Source of the DNA: Homalodisca vitripennis
Taxonomy: Eukaryota; Arthropoda; Insecta; Hemiptera; Cicadellidae
Direction of reading: 5' to 3'
Assembly: GCF_021130785.1 (NCBI RefSeq)
Contig: NC_060210.1
Span: forward strand, 181,400,501-181,464,500
DNA length: 64,000 bases
Below, one piece after another: positions 22,450 to 35,500 of the stretch; the stretch's first letter is position 1; every line of letters begins with the position of its first letter. The notes under the pieces were generated by a model. It made no database searches. It worked only from the letters and a program-made list of their open reading frames with translations, and was not told the DNA's origin. A program made the position numbers and the translations under genes.

Positions 22450-24410
22450 AACGAGATGGTTTCAGCACATTCCAACCTCTTTAAGAATGTACGATTTGCT
22501 ATAACTAGTCAATTACCTATCTATAAGGTGTCACATACCCCTTAACCAGAGGTCTAAAGGCTTGCACCATCTCTCCCTCAGCCATTACAAGTTCAGCAGC
22601 CTTATTACTCTGTCTTCATATCATACACATACTGTTCGTCGACAGAGTCCTGTTATCCGACACTTAACGTATCTTCCTAGTTGTAATGTAAAAATTGAAA
22701 TTAAAAATAGAGTTATGGAATTACGGATTATCTACTTTTATAGATCTGTAGTTATCTTGCAAACCGATGTATAACAGTCAAACTTGCTCGTTCGTAGAAA
22801 AGAGTTATCCGGTTCTTAACTGCTATTCGCAAGATTCACTCGTTGTATCCTCATTATCCACAAAGTATAATAATTGTTGTAATTATTACTCTTAACTATT
22901 AGATAAGTGCTCTCACATAAATTAAGGGAATAAAGGAACAAACGAATCTACATTTCATAAAATGTATTTATAATATTCATATTTTTAAGCATTTTCGATT
23001 CGGTCCAGTATACTCCTGCGTGCTTGTTGAAGGACACTACGTGCGTGAACACAAAACTCGACACCCTTGAAGTGATAATCACGCATGTAAAAAAGCCAAT
23101 TTACTTATGAAACCATTGTACAGCTTGACTAGGAACTTTCAATCCCCATCAACGTTATAATTATTAACTGTACACTTATTAAAATACGAATAGCACCAAT
23201 CTTTGAATATTTATCCATATCCAATACTTACTCATACAGTTAGAGATTAGATATGAATACCTTAAGACACCCGTTAATTTTTAAGATCTCTCTTTGAATT
23301 CCAATCCTAATGGCGAAATTTAAAAGGAAATGTGATATCTTTGCATTCACAAATTATTGAATGGTGCATTGTACTGACTAATCTTCCATTTCTTTTTGAA
23401 ATTCAAATCCCGACAATATATCGCTCCGATAGTATTTACATTAACATAAACCTGTATTATGTTATTGTAGGTTCTTTATATCGGTACCTATGTATTTATC
23501 GTATTGCATACATAAATTTATTATTCCCCTTCACATTTACATACATTCCTTATACTAGGATATTTATTACTATCAATCTATTGGTGTCTCAGGTTATTTA
23601 TAATTATTACTTTTTTAACCTGTTATATTCTTATTTTTATTAGCAAATTATGAGACCGATGTTTTAGTTCACTTATTTTTTGTGTCACACACGTTTTAGG
23701 TTTCCCTTGTATTGTTTGCATTCCTGTTTGAATAAAAAAAAAACTGTGTTTACAGTAGGTTCTTGTAGTAGGGAATACAAAAAGACCACTAAATATGAAA
23801 ATTAAAAAAACACAGACAATAAGAAAAAAGACTAGAGGAACAGTATAAAATTGCTGAACATTGCTGGTCTGAAAATCATCACATAAAGCCATCATTATAC
23901 TCCGCGAGGACAATTTTTTCCAGCGCAAACTTATTGAGGCTTCATGCAATAAAATTAGCTGTCAAACCGCTAAGTCAACCTTCGGTTGAGGTTAGACCAC
24001 TGTGGGTACCAATATTTAAAAAAGAACTAACTAGGAAACTTAAATAGATAAAACGATTAAACAACCCTCAACGAACAAAATTCATATATACACCATGACA
24101 CTAAGACCTTGGACCAAAAGTTGGAAGCGGTTTGCTTTTACCCCTTCCCCTAATGACCATCGCCTTCATATCCCATTGTTAGTGTCAGAAGACACTACGC
24201 GGTGCCGATGAAAGAACCGACATCGGCATTCGACACTCTTGTAACTATCCCACCGTAGACTGTGCTCGTGCTGGTGTGATGCGTGATTCTCATACTTGTG
24301 ATTTGTGCTCAGGACTTGCATCCAATGCAGTGACAACGCCTGGACTGGAACCCAAACAGCTTTAGGGTATGTTTGAACCTCCCTTTTCTTTTCCTTCTTT
24401 CTGTTCTTTA
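22450..24410. other. intergenic stretch with nothing recognised
   Basis: AT-rich sequence between ZNHIT6 and PFDN3. The open frames at 23332-23643 (plus) and 23623-23949 (minus) show low complexity or no recognisable domain. One small hairpin, TGCCGATG / CATCGGCA, lies near 24205-24230. Confidence 0.4.
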
Positions 24411-24419
24411 TTTTCGTTT

Positions 24420-24530
24420 GTATGTATTAATATAACTTCCACATGATGAAGAGGATAGGTTTCATTCCTTGAAATGTTGTGTTATACCTTTTGTAACATA
24501 TAACGATAGCAAATATCCGAAATTCTGTTG
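24420..24530 (+). mobile_element. Penelope-like terminal motif with hammerhead-like core (copy 1)
   Basis: GATGAAGAGGA, a short AGGA/TCCT stem and TTGAAATGTTG are followed by AACGATAGCAAATATCC. The order matches 31932-32025. In Penelope-like elements the terminal repeats carry hammerhead ribozymes with a CUGANGA-stem-GAAA core. Here the C before UGA is changed and stem III is not established, so this is a diverged remnant at best. Confidence 0.35.
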
Positions 24531-25418
24531 TCATAAAACTGTTGCTACTTACTTATACATTGAAATGTATTGTTTTTTTATGATGGGGCTTGTTTCATAA
24601 ATAAAGAAATATATTATGGAATATGATAAAATCCTATTAAAAGGTTTTGTCTGTGGCCTTAAATGTACACTTGAAGCTGTGGCGTAAAAGGTAATGTAGG
24701 TTATGATAAACGTCGTTTGAATGTGACATTTCTCTATGTTGTATGTGGTTATTAATCTTTACTCCATTGTGTGTTTAATGGTTTGATGTTTGATTCCTTT
24801 CTTTTACTGAAGAATTGAGGTTAGGATTGAGGTAAGTAGGTAATAGATGTGTTTAATTTCAACCGTTAATGCTATATTTATAAATTTTGTCGAAGAATAC
24901 CATTGTACACCGTTAAATTTGGGCTCAAATTTGATTTTTATTTACGATTCAATACCTAAATATCCCTTAAAATTATATCTTAAATATTCAGTTATATGGT
25001 TTAACCTGTTTCTTTAGGGTTTTAAGTACTGTAATAATCGGGCTATACTTAAAGAACCAAACTATCTGTTTTGTCCTTTGAAACTATTATAAGTAAAAAA
25101 TCATTTTTAAATTTTGGAGAATCAACAAACCATTTTGTTAAATTTTACTGAGCTGTATCTATAAGCCCATGCATATAGTGTACTCTCTGAAATCACTCTT
25201 TGGAGGTTAGTGTATGTATTTACAATAGTAATATCATATAAAATTTACTTCACCCACGATACATAAAACAATCTAAAACAACTTTTAACAATAATTTCCT
25301 GTAATAGATATTTTTATTTTTTTCAGTGAGTTTTTAGTCCCTGACAACTGTAAATTCTGTAAACATTAACCCTTTGAAAGCCGATATAAATTTAGTATTT
25401 TGGTAATTATCATATTAA

Positions 25419-26564
25419 CGGCCGGGGCGGAAAAATACGAGTTTTGCGTTAAAAACTTATTGTAATTGTCATATAGAACAAAAAAGTATAAGGTTTGATG
25501 GGGTGGAAATGAGAAATAACGAAGTTCTAGAAAATGAAAAATGAAATAACTTTTCAGTAATATCTCCATGTTCTACATCCACGTCTAGCGTCACGTGACC
25601 TTTTGTGGCCAATGATTGAACCTCGTGATGACGTCATCGGTTGCGCCGCCATCTTTGCAAACTTAAATGAAAAATAATACAGAAATGAGCAGAATTTTGA
25701 TCAAAATAAATAATGTTTTTCTTAATTACGAGAAAAAAATTAATTACGAGTGCCTCCGGCCATCAGCGCGGGCTTCGGCAGCACCAACAATCAATCAAGC
25801 CCGCGCTGATGTCAATAAAAGAAAAACATCCCTCGAGATAGTACCTATCAGTAAAATATAAAATACTAGAGGGGCTGATCAAAAATATAAATTGAAATGT
25901 AATGCAAAGGCAATTATGTAAAGTTAAAAAACAAAATAAATCATGAAAAACTCAAAAATATAGATGGATCAGAGAACACATACCATTAGTGTGTTGGCAG
26001 ATACAGCTGAGCAGCAGCAACAAAAAAGTCGTCCATCACAACGAAACGACAAAGTCTCCCGGTTTAAAAACACCACTCGACCGCACGACGAACACATACA
26101 CTCATTTTTAAAAATTCCATGTTCAATTAAAAAAGAGATAATTTCGTTTCGGTTAAAACGTAAACTCTTTACGTGCCCTACGAAACACTCCGACACACAC
26201 AATTCACTAGGGTTGGTTGAACTAGTGGATGGTTGATTCATCATTGTAAACGCACTCACTCAATCCGACCTACTGAACACGATATCTTGTGTAGAACTGA
26301 CCCATGCCCCGGAGAACTCAGATAACAGGTACGTTATCAGGCTGCTATCAGTCCCGGCCGCAGATAATATTCAAGTAAACAGATTATCCAGACACAGCAC
26401 ACAAACTGAACATTAAAACATTAGGAACTTAACCACTTATCAATATACCCCCTAAAATCATGTTATTTGTCATTTGCACCCCATAGTACTATATATATTT
26501 TTTGTTCAGGAGGGTGAGCAGAATACGTTGGTAACGTCAAATTCGTGATTTGCCGCCCCGGCAT
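25419..26564. mobile_element. TTAA-associated inverted-repeat element (piggyBac-like MITE)
   Basis: GCCGGGGCGG (25421-25430) and its complement CCGCCCCGGC (26553-26562) lie in ~35-bp imperfect inverted repeats that begin at TTAA on both sides (25415-25418, 26565-26568). A second possible boundary is TTAACCCTTTG at 25366 with TTAA at 26607. Inside, AGCGCGGGCTT and AAGCCCGCGCT (25765-25810) form another hairpin, and both strands of 25964-26259 are open without a recognisable domain. Confidence 0.5.
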
Positions 26565-27237
26565 TTAATCTTACTGGTACGAGTATTTTTTTTAGATTAC
26601 GCTCATTTAAGGTGAAAAAATGAAAATTCCTTAAACCTTTTTTTTTTATTCATTCCTAATGACTAATAACACACAACAAAAAATAAATTTTACATTAATG
26701 TAATACTTACATTAAAATAATCACATTTTTTCATAATGGAATATTTCAATAAAAATTAAATTCAGGTTACAGAGTAATCAAATAGGCCTACATGTGATGA
26801 AAAATATTAAAACTATGTACAAGGAAAAGAAAACAAATAAAGTATTTAATATGCTGATCTTGATTAGTTTATAAGTTCATAATAAGCACTAGAAAACGTA
26901 GCATTCAAAACTTTAGCAACAAAATCGTCATAATCAGAATCGTCTTGGTGATGAGCCTTAATTACATAACAGAAAAGAAACAATAAAAACTTGATTGTAA
27001 CACCTAAAACATGATAACAATAACTTTTTACAACTGTTTGTATAAGGAATGACAACGCAAGAACACTTCCCAAAGGCACAATGCGTGCTCCACTGACAGT
27101 CAGTAATGGCGGATAGTATGGTCATCGGCGTACAGACGGGAGTAGAACAGCTGCCGGCAACAAAACAATTTATTGTTAACCTACTAATTTAGGTTGCTAC
27201 TTAAATTAGTTATGATAATTTTCAATTAAGACATTCC

Positions 27238-27700
27238 AAACTTTACTTTTTTCAAAAATACAAAATGGCATAAGCATGACACATATACCACATGAATATT
27301 CATAATATACACTAATAATGACTATAATACATCCAGATTTATGGTCTGAAAAATTTTTTATTAGGCTAAAAATGAGTTCAAAATCTTCAAGTTTTGCAGG
27401 TAGACAGTCCGAACTTAACTTTTTCTCAGAAATACAAAAACCGATCCAGCAAGATACAATATACCATGTGAAAAGTATAAATGACATACTACTTCGGTTC
27501 TAGGCGCTGAGCATTTTTTTATTAGGCTACCAATGAATTCATAATCATAGATCTATATCTAGAAGGTCAAAACTTACATTTTTCTCAGAAATACAAAATG
27601 GCTTCATCAAGACACATTTATCAGTGAAAGTACATTATATACTACATAACGTCATATGATACAAGTGCAAATCCACAGATTGTTTTATTTACCATACAGA
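27238..27700. repeat. diverged ~165-bp tandem repeat, about three units
   Basis: ACTTTTTTC..AAAATACAAAA recurs at about 27243, 27417 and 27575, and TTTTTTATTAGGCTA at 27352 and 27515. Unit identity is low. The flanks 26570-27237 and 27700-29473 hold no gene I can support. Confidence 0.5.
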
Positions 27701-29473
27701 TTACATTCACATACAAGTTTATAGTTTAGGTTTGCTATGACTGTCAACTGCCATATCTTCTCTCTCTTTGGTAAGTAACTGGCTATGAAGAATGGTGGGG
27801 GAAGTGAGGGGAAATGGGACAGAAATCCTTGGTGGAATCCATTGGCAGTTTCACACCTGTAGGAGGGATAGTAAAAGGAGAGGATCAAAGTTGTCAACAT
27901 GGATGTAATTTCAGTGTTTGAACTGCAGTTTTTTATTGATTTATTTTTATTCTCTTTTAAGCCTCAGCTCTTAGGCTATGCTAGCTTGTTTTTTGGTCAC
28001 TGTTATTCCTCTCATGATTGGACCTCCCTAGAACTGCACTTATAAGCCCCACTAGGGATCATGAGAGTTAGGTCACTCCAGCGGTGTCGTTATACAGGTA
28101 ATTGTGTTGTGTATTGTTTTTATCCATATTATTCAGCCAATAAATATCAAATTTTGTACTATTGCAAACTAAAATAAGATACTGAAAATGTTTCTGACTG
28201 TAAAATTATTTCTTATTTTTGTAGTTAGCTAGCTAATGGTAGGCCTAAACAAAAACAAAAAACTCAAAAAACAGTAAATTATTTACTTTATACCCAATCA
28301 AGTATTATTACATAAATTTATATTGTATACAGTTTTAATGTGAATAAGAGGAAAAAAATTATATTTTAGAATGCTCATAGTGGTCGTTCAAACTTTAAAA
28401 AAGTTAACTCTGTTATTTGTGAAGCTAATGAAAAAGTATTCTGGAATGCTTATTCCAGTTCCTGAACTTATTTTTGTATACACTTTTTTGTATCTTGGAA
28501 CAGTTTTCAAGATATTGAGTGCATGTTAATTGCATGTGAATAAAGTAATATCATTTCAGCTGTCACAAAACCTACCTTCTTCTAATTGAGCCATAAAGAC
28601 TATTTCGATTCTAAATGGAAGGAATATCTATGTATATTTTTTTATTCATGAAATTATTTTTTATCAAGAGGGTCTAATTTAATGTCAGGACTTTCACAGC
28701 CAACTGTGTGCACTATGTAAATATTTGTCTTGGATATTTCTTGGTTATACTTTTATCTCAAAATAATTTATCGATTTCAGCTCTAGGTTACCATATTTTT
28801 TTATGTTTAGATGGTTCCTGTCCCCTCACTGTATTTTTGTTTAGTTGTACATACAGAAGCAAACATATAGCATTCGAATCTACTCCCATAGTTATGATAC
28901 TAGACAGAGATAGACAATTCTTTGAAAGCACCTTTTTAGTAAACAGAATCATGCTTTTTAGTAAACAAAGAAAGTCAAAAAAATATATATATTAATAACA
29001 ATCAAATATCGTTTAATTTGAAAATGTAGTATTTATCTGAGAATTGGACTGATGTAGACACAAAAATAACCTCCAATTAAAAAAAAAATACTCAGAGATC
29101 TGAACAATTTTTATTGAGAGTGATAAATACTCAAATTAGTTCAGAATTTCAGAATCACTTGCATGGGCAATTATGAAAATGTGAATAATTAAATATGTAT
29201 AAGGTTTTCCATGACGCCTTTGAATTTTGAAATATAACTTGAAGAAAATCCATTTGAAAGTGTAAAATACAATTAGACTTTCAATAATGTGTAATAAATA
29301 TTGGGTTATCTTGAGCTCTAGTATTTTACTGTCAATAGTTTCACTTCAACTAGTATATTTTTCAGCAGTGTTGATATGTGCCAAATTTACAGATCTGTTG
29401 AAAGGTGGTATTGGTTTTTTAAAAAATCCTTGGATTTCTCCTTGAGCTACAGGAAAATTCTGGTCTCCTAGAA

Positions 29474-29548
29474 ATGGAAGGCGATAAGGATACCACAGAA
29501 GACGGACCTAAGAAGTCGTATGCTGGTATTCCAGAAGCAAATTTTGTT
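29474..29548 (+). CDS. VBP1: VBP1 exon 1
   Basis: ATG followed by 24 further codons ending GIPEANFV at a GTAAGT donor, phase 0. The context AGAAATGG is a fair eukaryotic start. Confidence 0.9.
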
Positions 29549-32500
29549 GTAAGTAAAAACTACAATTATATCAAATGTATCAACAACTTTTATAATCCAT
29601 ATTTTCCTTTCTAATAGTTCCAAGGTCTAAACCTTTTTAAGCAATTCATTCAAAGAAACACAATAACGTAATGTATTTATCAAGAGAGAAGAATTTCTTA
29701 GTAAAAATTATGCATCGAGTTCCTATAAGTTTAAGGCCTTGGTTAATTGGTTTTGTCTCAAAAACCTTCAATAAACTTGTTCCAAGTAACACTACCCAAT
29801 TCAATCCAAAAATACTTTATTCATATCATACACCATTAACTAGCATAAAAACTTAATTAAAGTACTAAAATATAACAATTTCCCAACAAATATTTAATTT
29901 TTTTGTGAGCAGAGGTAGAAAAATTATTTACTGAATAAATTGTGATTCAGTCTAAAAAAAACAACTAACAGACTTATAAATATTTTTTTATATATATTTT
30001 TTTAAGAAAAACTTGCATCAGATATTTCATTTCGAAAATTATATTTAGATTTAAAATTATTTTTTTTAATATGAAAAGAGTTCTCTCCGATATATCTCAG
30101 TTTTTTATAACATTGTAACTTTAACTTTAACATTGTAAACTGAGAAATAAACCTGTATACTTAATATTGTATGTATAAAACAAGATACAAATAAATCAGA
30201 CCAGAAGCCCTGTAGCAGGCTTTGGTAAAGATAGAATGAGAATTATTATATAAAGGGACATGCACCCTCTTGAACTCAATCTCGTAGAAATAATGTTTCA
30301 TGCAAAATATCAAGTCTATAGTTTCATTTACCCTCAAGATATCTCCTGGAGTGATAAGCTATTAATGCTCAGCCAAAACCCGTAGAGGAATGCTCAACAT
30401 CGAACTCAATCGAGTCTGTAGAAATGAAGTTTCATGCAAAATTTAAAGCCATCAGCTCAGCTTGTTTTTTGAGATATCATCCTTAATAATAGGCTTTGCT
30501 AACATTCCAAAGTAAAATCACATGGAACGACATGCATCATAATAGAACCCAATCCCACATATATAGAAATGAGGTTTCATCCATATTTTAAGTCTATAGC
30601 TCATTTATTATAGAGGTGTTTTGTGGATATACAGACAGACAGATGAGAAATTGGCAACATGATTCTGAATAGCCTACATTCAGTCTGTGAACATTAATTC
30701 TCAGCCAATAGTGGAGGAATTACAACTGGTTTCTGATTAAGATAATTTATCTAACTAATTTAATAAATTAAAAGTTCCACACCTACTTACTATTAATTAA
30801 ACATTGGAACACAGTGTTGAGGCCAGGATATCTTACATTTAAGCATATGTACGAGGGCCATTCAGAAATTAATCTACTTTTTTGTACATATATCAAATAT
30901 AAGTAGGTAAAACAATTTTATTATATACATTGTTTCCATGAACATCTAAATACCTATCATATATATCTACAGACTTAGAAATTTCTACAAAAAAAACTGT
31001 CTGTAAATTTTTTACTTTATCTTTGAACTTATAATTCTAAAGATGCTGAGAGCCAAAACTGGGCTTTTAGGTTGATGCCTAAAAATATTCCCGTTGAACT
31101 GTCCCAAAGGTTTATAGTTTTCTGAGTATCGTGTATATGAGTGTTCACGTGCAAAAAAATGAAAGCACTTGATATTTGTTTTGAATCACTTGTTATTGGT
31201 TTGCAGTGTTGCAGTATACATATCCACATTGATAGTTGTACTATATTCCTTGAATTCCACCATCAAGATTCCTTTTGAATCCCAAAATAGATGTGACCCC
31301 AGGCTACTTCTTTCTTCATCTTGGAAGTTTGTTTGGTCACTTTTAAACAAGTGAACCTATTCCCGAACAACTCCATCACTTATCATCATTAATTCGTACT
31401 CTGTATAAAGTTCTATGTGAATTGCAACTGCCAAATATCACACATTGAATCATAGCACACTAAACACTTGGCTGAATTGATTAAAGCACACATTTTGGCA
31501 AGTAATAGAAAACAATTAGTGCTCAAAAAGCCTAATCTCTATTACAACTGAATCTTCTTTGACCTGAAGTGCACATTGGTACAATAATTGGTGTACAACC
31601 CACTTACAGGTTCGTTTTGAGATCGGCTCACTTCTGTTTTTCTTTGTTTTTTGCCAACTTTGTTTCTGTCGTGACAATCGCCATTTGCCTCTGGCCTCTG
31701 GTCAGTCATAGGCGGTTAGTCGATGAATGCAGACCTATTGTGACCTGTATTCTGTTGTTCAGTTTTAATAATTAGTGTTGTGTTTAATTTTGTATTGCAT
31801 GCATGCTGTAGAGTTAGTAAAGTTGACACACAACATGGTAGTTGTGATTCCTGACTTACGCGTGTCACAACTCTCTGGTGTGATTTGTTTATTTTAACCT
31901 AGTTTGTAATTATGTGTTAGGTTAGTTATTTACCTGAAGAAGAGATCAGATCGCAGATCTCGAAATGTAGTGTTACTGATTTTTTATATCACTGAACGAT
32001 GGCAAATATCCAGAAAAATCCTGTTTCCTTCACAATCCTTTCATTGTCAAAAACAAACTTCAAACAAAGGACCCCCTCTACATCCCACACAGTGATCAGA
32101 CAGGGTTTGGATAGGAATTAACCTCTCCCACCATAGCTATGTTAAGTGTGTAGGATATAGAGTTTACTGTCTGAATGGCCCTCATAGTAATTGTAAACTA
32201 AAAGCTTGAAATTTTTAACAATAATTGTTTCAGGATGATGTTGATGCCTTTATGGCTTTGCCTGAGAATAGTGGAGCTGTAGATACAGTATTAAAAAAGT
32301 TAGATGAACAACACAGCAAATATAAATTTATGGAATTGAACTTAGCCTCCAAAAGAAAAAGGTGAGTTGAAAAAAGCTCAGATATTCTTTATTGACTATT
32401 ATTATATAAGGTGACTATTAGTAAAAATAATTTTATAGCAGGGTTTAAACTGTGATTGAATTTGTCGCATCTTGCGAAACAAGCAGAGAAAATGCAACGC

Positions 32501-35500
32501 TGTTAAAGAAAAGCTCTTGCACAATTGCAATAAAAGCGAGAAAGAACTAACTGTGAAAAAAATATATAGCATTTTGAAAATCAGCTTACCGTGTTAAGAA
32601 TATTCTTTTTCAATGATACTATAAGATCATACATTTTGTCATCACATTTAATTTCATGTATATAAAATTATTAGACACTGTGCGACACTGTCAGTCGACA
32701 AACTGTCTGGTTGGTACTCTCTGATAAAAAAGTGAATGTTAACCACAAACTTACTAATAGAGCTAAAATTATGGGAGTTATATTAAATTTAAGCTTGTTT
32801 ATTTCTGCATCTAGACGTAAAAAGCAAATTATTTACAGCCAAGTTTTGTGTCTGTAAAAATGAAAAAAAGGTGCTTTACTACTAAACTGCAATTTTATAG
32901 TTAAATTATTCATTGTTAAACCTGCCATGGGAGGCCCAGAGCTTATATGAAAAAAGCTGATGGGAAATGGTCTAATGTTATTATTAACTATTAATTAATA
33001 TTATTATCATTATTAAAATAATATTTAGTTTACTGTGTTTAGTACATGTTCTTGCACTTAAAGGCGTGAGCATGATATTCGCAACATTGCCCTCGGCAGT
33101 CTGAAGACTCGTTCGAACGTGTCTGCACCAGTCACAGCAGATAAACAAAATCTGTTTACATAACTGAGTCAAAGTGGTGTTAAATACTATAGTTTTAAAT
33201 TATGTTCATAAAAATAAACTGCCTTTAAAAAAAATAATGACTATAAGCTCAATAATGTAACCAATGCCGAATTTTTTTAACCAAACTCGGTCACTTGTTA
33301 CAATCAACTTCGAGTATATATATTCCAATTTCTTTCTAAAAATAATTATCATACTATCCTAAGTTAGCAATCCAAGTAACAATTTTTACCATCAGCAAAA
33401 ATATTTGTCTTGTAGCACTTATAATAGCTTATAAATTAATATTTCATGGGAGATTACAATAATACTTATTGAAAAACAGTCTGAAGTTCTATTATATCAT
33501 GTGGAGTATATATATACTCCAATTCACAAAAATATTTGTCTGTAAATCAATCTAGCTAGGTTTCATTTTAGAAAACGTATTATTATCTGTGTTTTCGAGC
33601 AATGAAAAACTGCTACAAAGGCAATATTTAATTATTTTTTATTTCTTTGTTTAAATTCTATAGTAAATGACATCTGACGTATCATAACAGGAATAGTAAG
33701 CCAATCCTCACAATAACAATTTTTATATAAATTAACGAAGGTTCAAACCAAAAGAAATTTTTATTGTAAATGTTAATGAATAATTTCACTCCTTTTAAAA
33801 TTAAATTTATATCTATTTCATATACTTGTCCCACATGTACTCCTACAGTCAAACCTTAACTAACATTATATGAGCAGTTCAAACCAAAAGAAATTTTTAT
33901 TGTAAATGTTAATGAATAATTTCACTCCTTTTAAAATTAAATTTATATCTATTTCATATACTTGTCCCACATGTACTCCTACAGTCAAACCTTAACTAAC
34001 ATTATATGAGCAGTTCAAACCAAAAGAAATTTTTATTGTAAATGTTAATGAATAATTTCACTCCTTTTAAAATTAAATTTATATCTATTTCATATACTTG
34101 TCCCACATGTACTCCTACAGTCAAACCTTAACTAACATTATATGAGCAGTTCAAACCAAAAGAAATTTTTATTGTAAATGTTAATGAATAATTTCACTCC
34201 TTTTAAAATTAAATTTATATCTATTTCATATACTTGTCCCACATGTACTCCTACAGTCAAACCTTAACTAACATTATATGAGCAGTTCAAACCAAAAGAA
34301 ATTTTTATTGTAAATGTTAATGAATAATTTCACTCCTTTTAAAATTAAATTTATATCTATTTCATATACTTGTCCCACACGTACTCCTACAGTCAAACCT
34401 TAACTAACATTATATGAGCAGAAAGGTGTGCTCATGATTTAGATGTTTCGACATCTACAAGAGAACTCATTTTGTGACAGTCGAAAGCATTCAGAAGGCT
34501 GTGACCGACTAGCTGAAGGTTATTCCAGTATCTGAGTTCCAGCACTGCTATGAGGAGTGGAAGAACCATCTCCAGTGCTGTGTGGCTACAGAAGGAAGTT
34601 ATTTTGAAAGTGACAATATGGAACTGTAAATATAAAAAAAAAACAAAAACCTGGCCTCATTAATTAATTTACAGACCTTTTATATGTGTGTGTTTGGGGA
34701 AATTTTATTAGTTACGTACTATTTTTAAGATTTGTATGTCCTAAATAAGTGTCGATAGTAAATTTTTTAAATATGACTTTCATATATAAAATACTATACA
34801 TCTATCCTATTTATGACCTGACAGTCCAGTGATCTTTCAATGTTCCTATAAAAATGTCAGTACACATTAAGTTGAATCTAATTATTCTTGTTGGAAAATT
34901 ACCCCTTTATACATCAAATTCTGATTTTTTTAAATTTTAACATAAAATTAAATTAGTTATGATATTCTATTTCGTTATAATATCTATTTTCAGTTAATCA
35001 TAATTAAATATTGAAAATTTGGTTTTTTTATAAACACACCATAATAATTTTCATATAGAGTTTCTGTACAACTCTCAAGTAACACAGGTGTTCTATTTTG
35101 TTACAAACTCAGTTTGTTGATTTAATGTAGCCCTTTTCCTCAAAAAGTGCTTCTAGAATATTGATTAACTATTAAGTAATAAATTGAAATAAATTTTACA
35201 AAAGCACAAAACATTTACAATTATCCAAATCTTGCATATTTTATTGAAAAATATAAAGTTGGTTCATTTTATAAAATGGAAAATGTTTGTTGTTGAAGAT
35301 TTATAATAATAATTTGATAAACCTACATTGGAGGTGTAGTAGATACCAGTGAAGGTTCTGGGTCACTAAAATGATGTACTACTTGACCTATGGTTATGCA
35401 AGATCTACTGACTCTTCATGAGAAGTCTATGTAAGGGGTCACTGATCATCCACATAATGTGCTTTTGTTGTCGTGCAGTGTGTCACATGCAAAAGTAAAT

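Noticed and set aside
23332..23949. Overlapping ORFs of ~103 and 108 codons on opposite strands
   Set aside because: Hydrophobic, AT-driven composition (many Ile/Tyr/Phe), no domain, no splice or start context that stands out.
25964..26259. Overlapping ORFs on both strands, one Cys-rich
   Set aside because: They lie within a TTAA-associated inverted-repeat element and no domain is recognisable. The Cys run (CCCCC region) comes from a CAG/CAA-rich stretch on the other strand.
33741..34421. Regular repeats that might be taken for a CRISPR array
   Set aside because: The units are 136 bp, directly adjacent and without unique spacers, inside a VBP1 intron of a eukaryotic genome.
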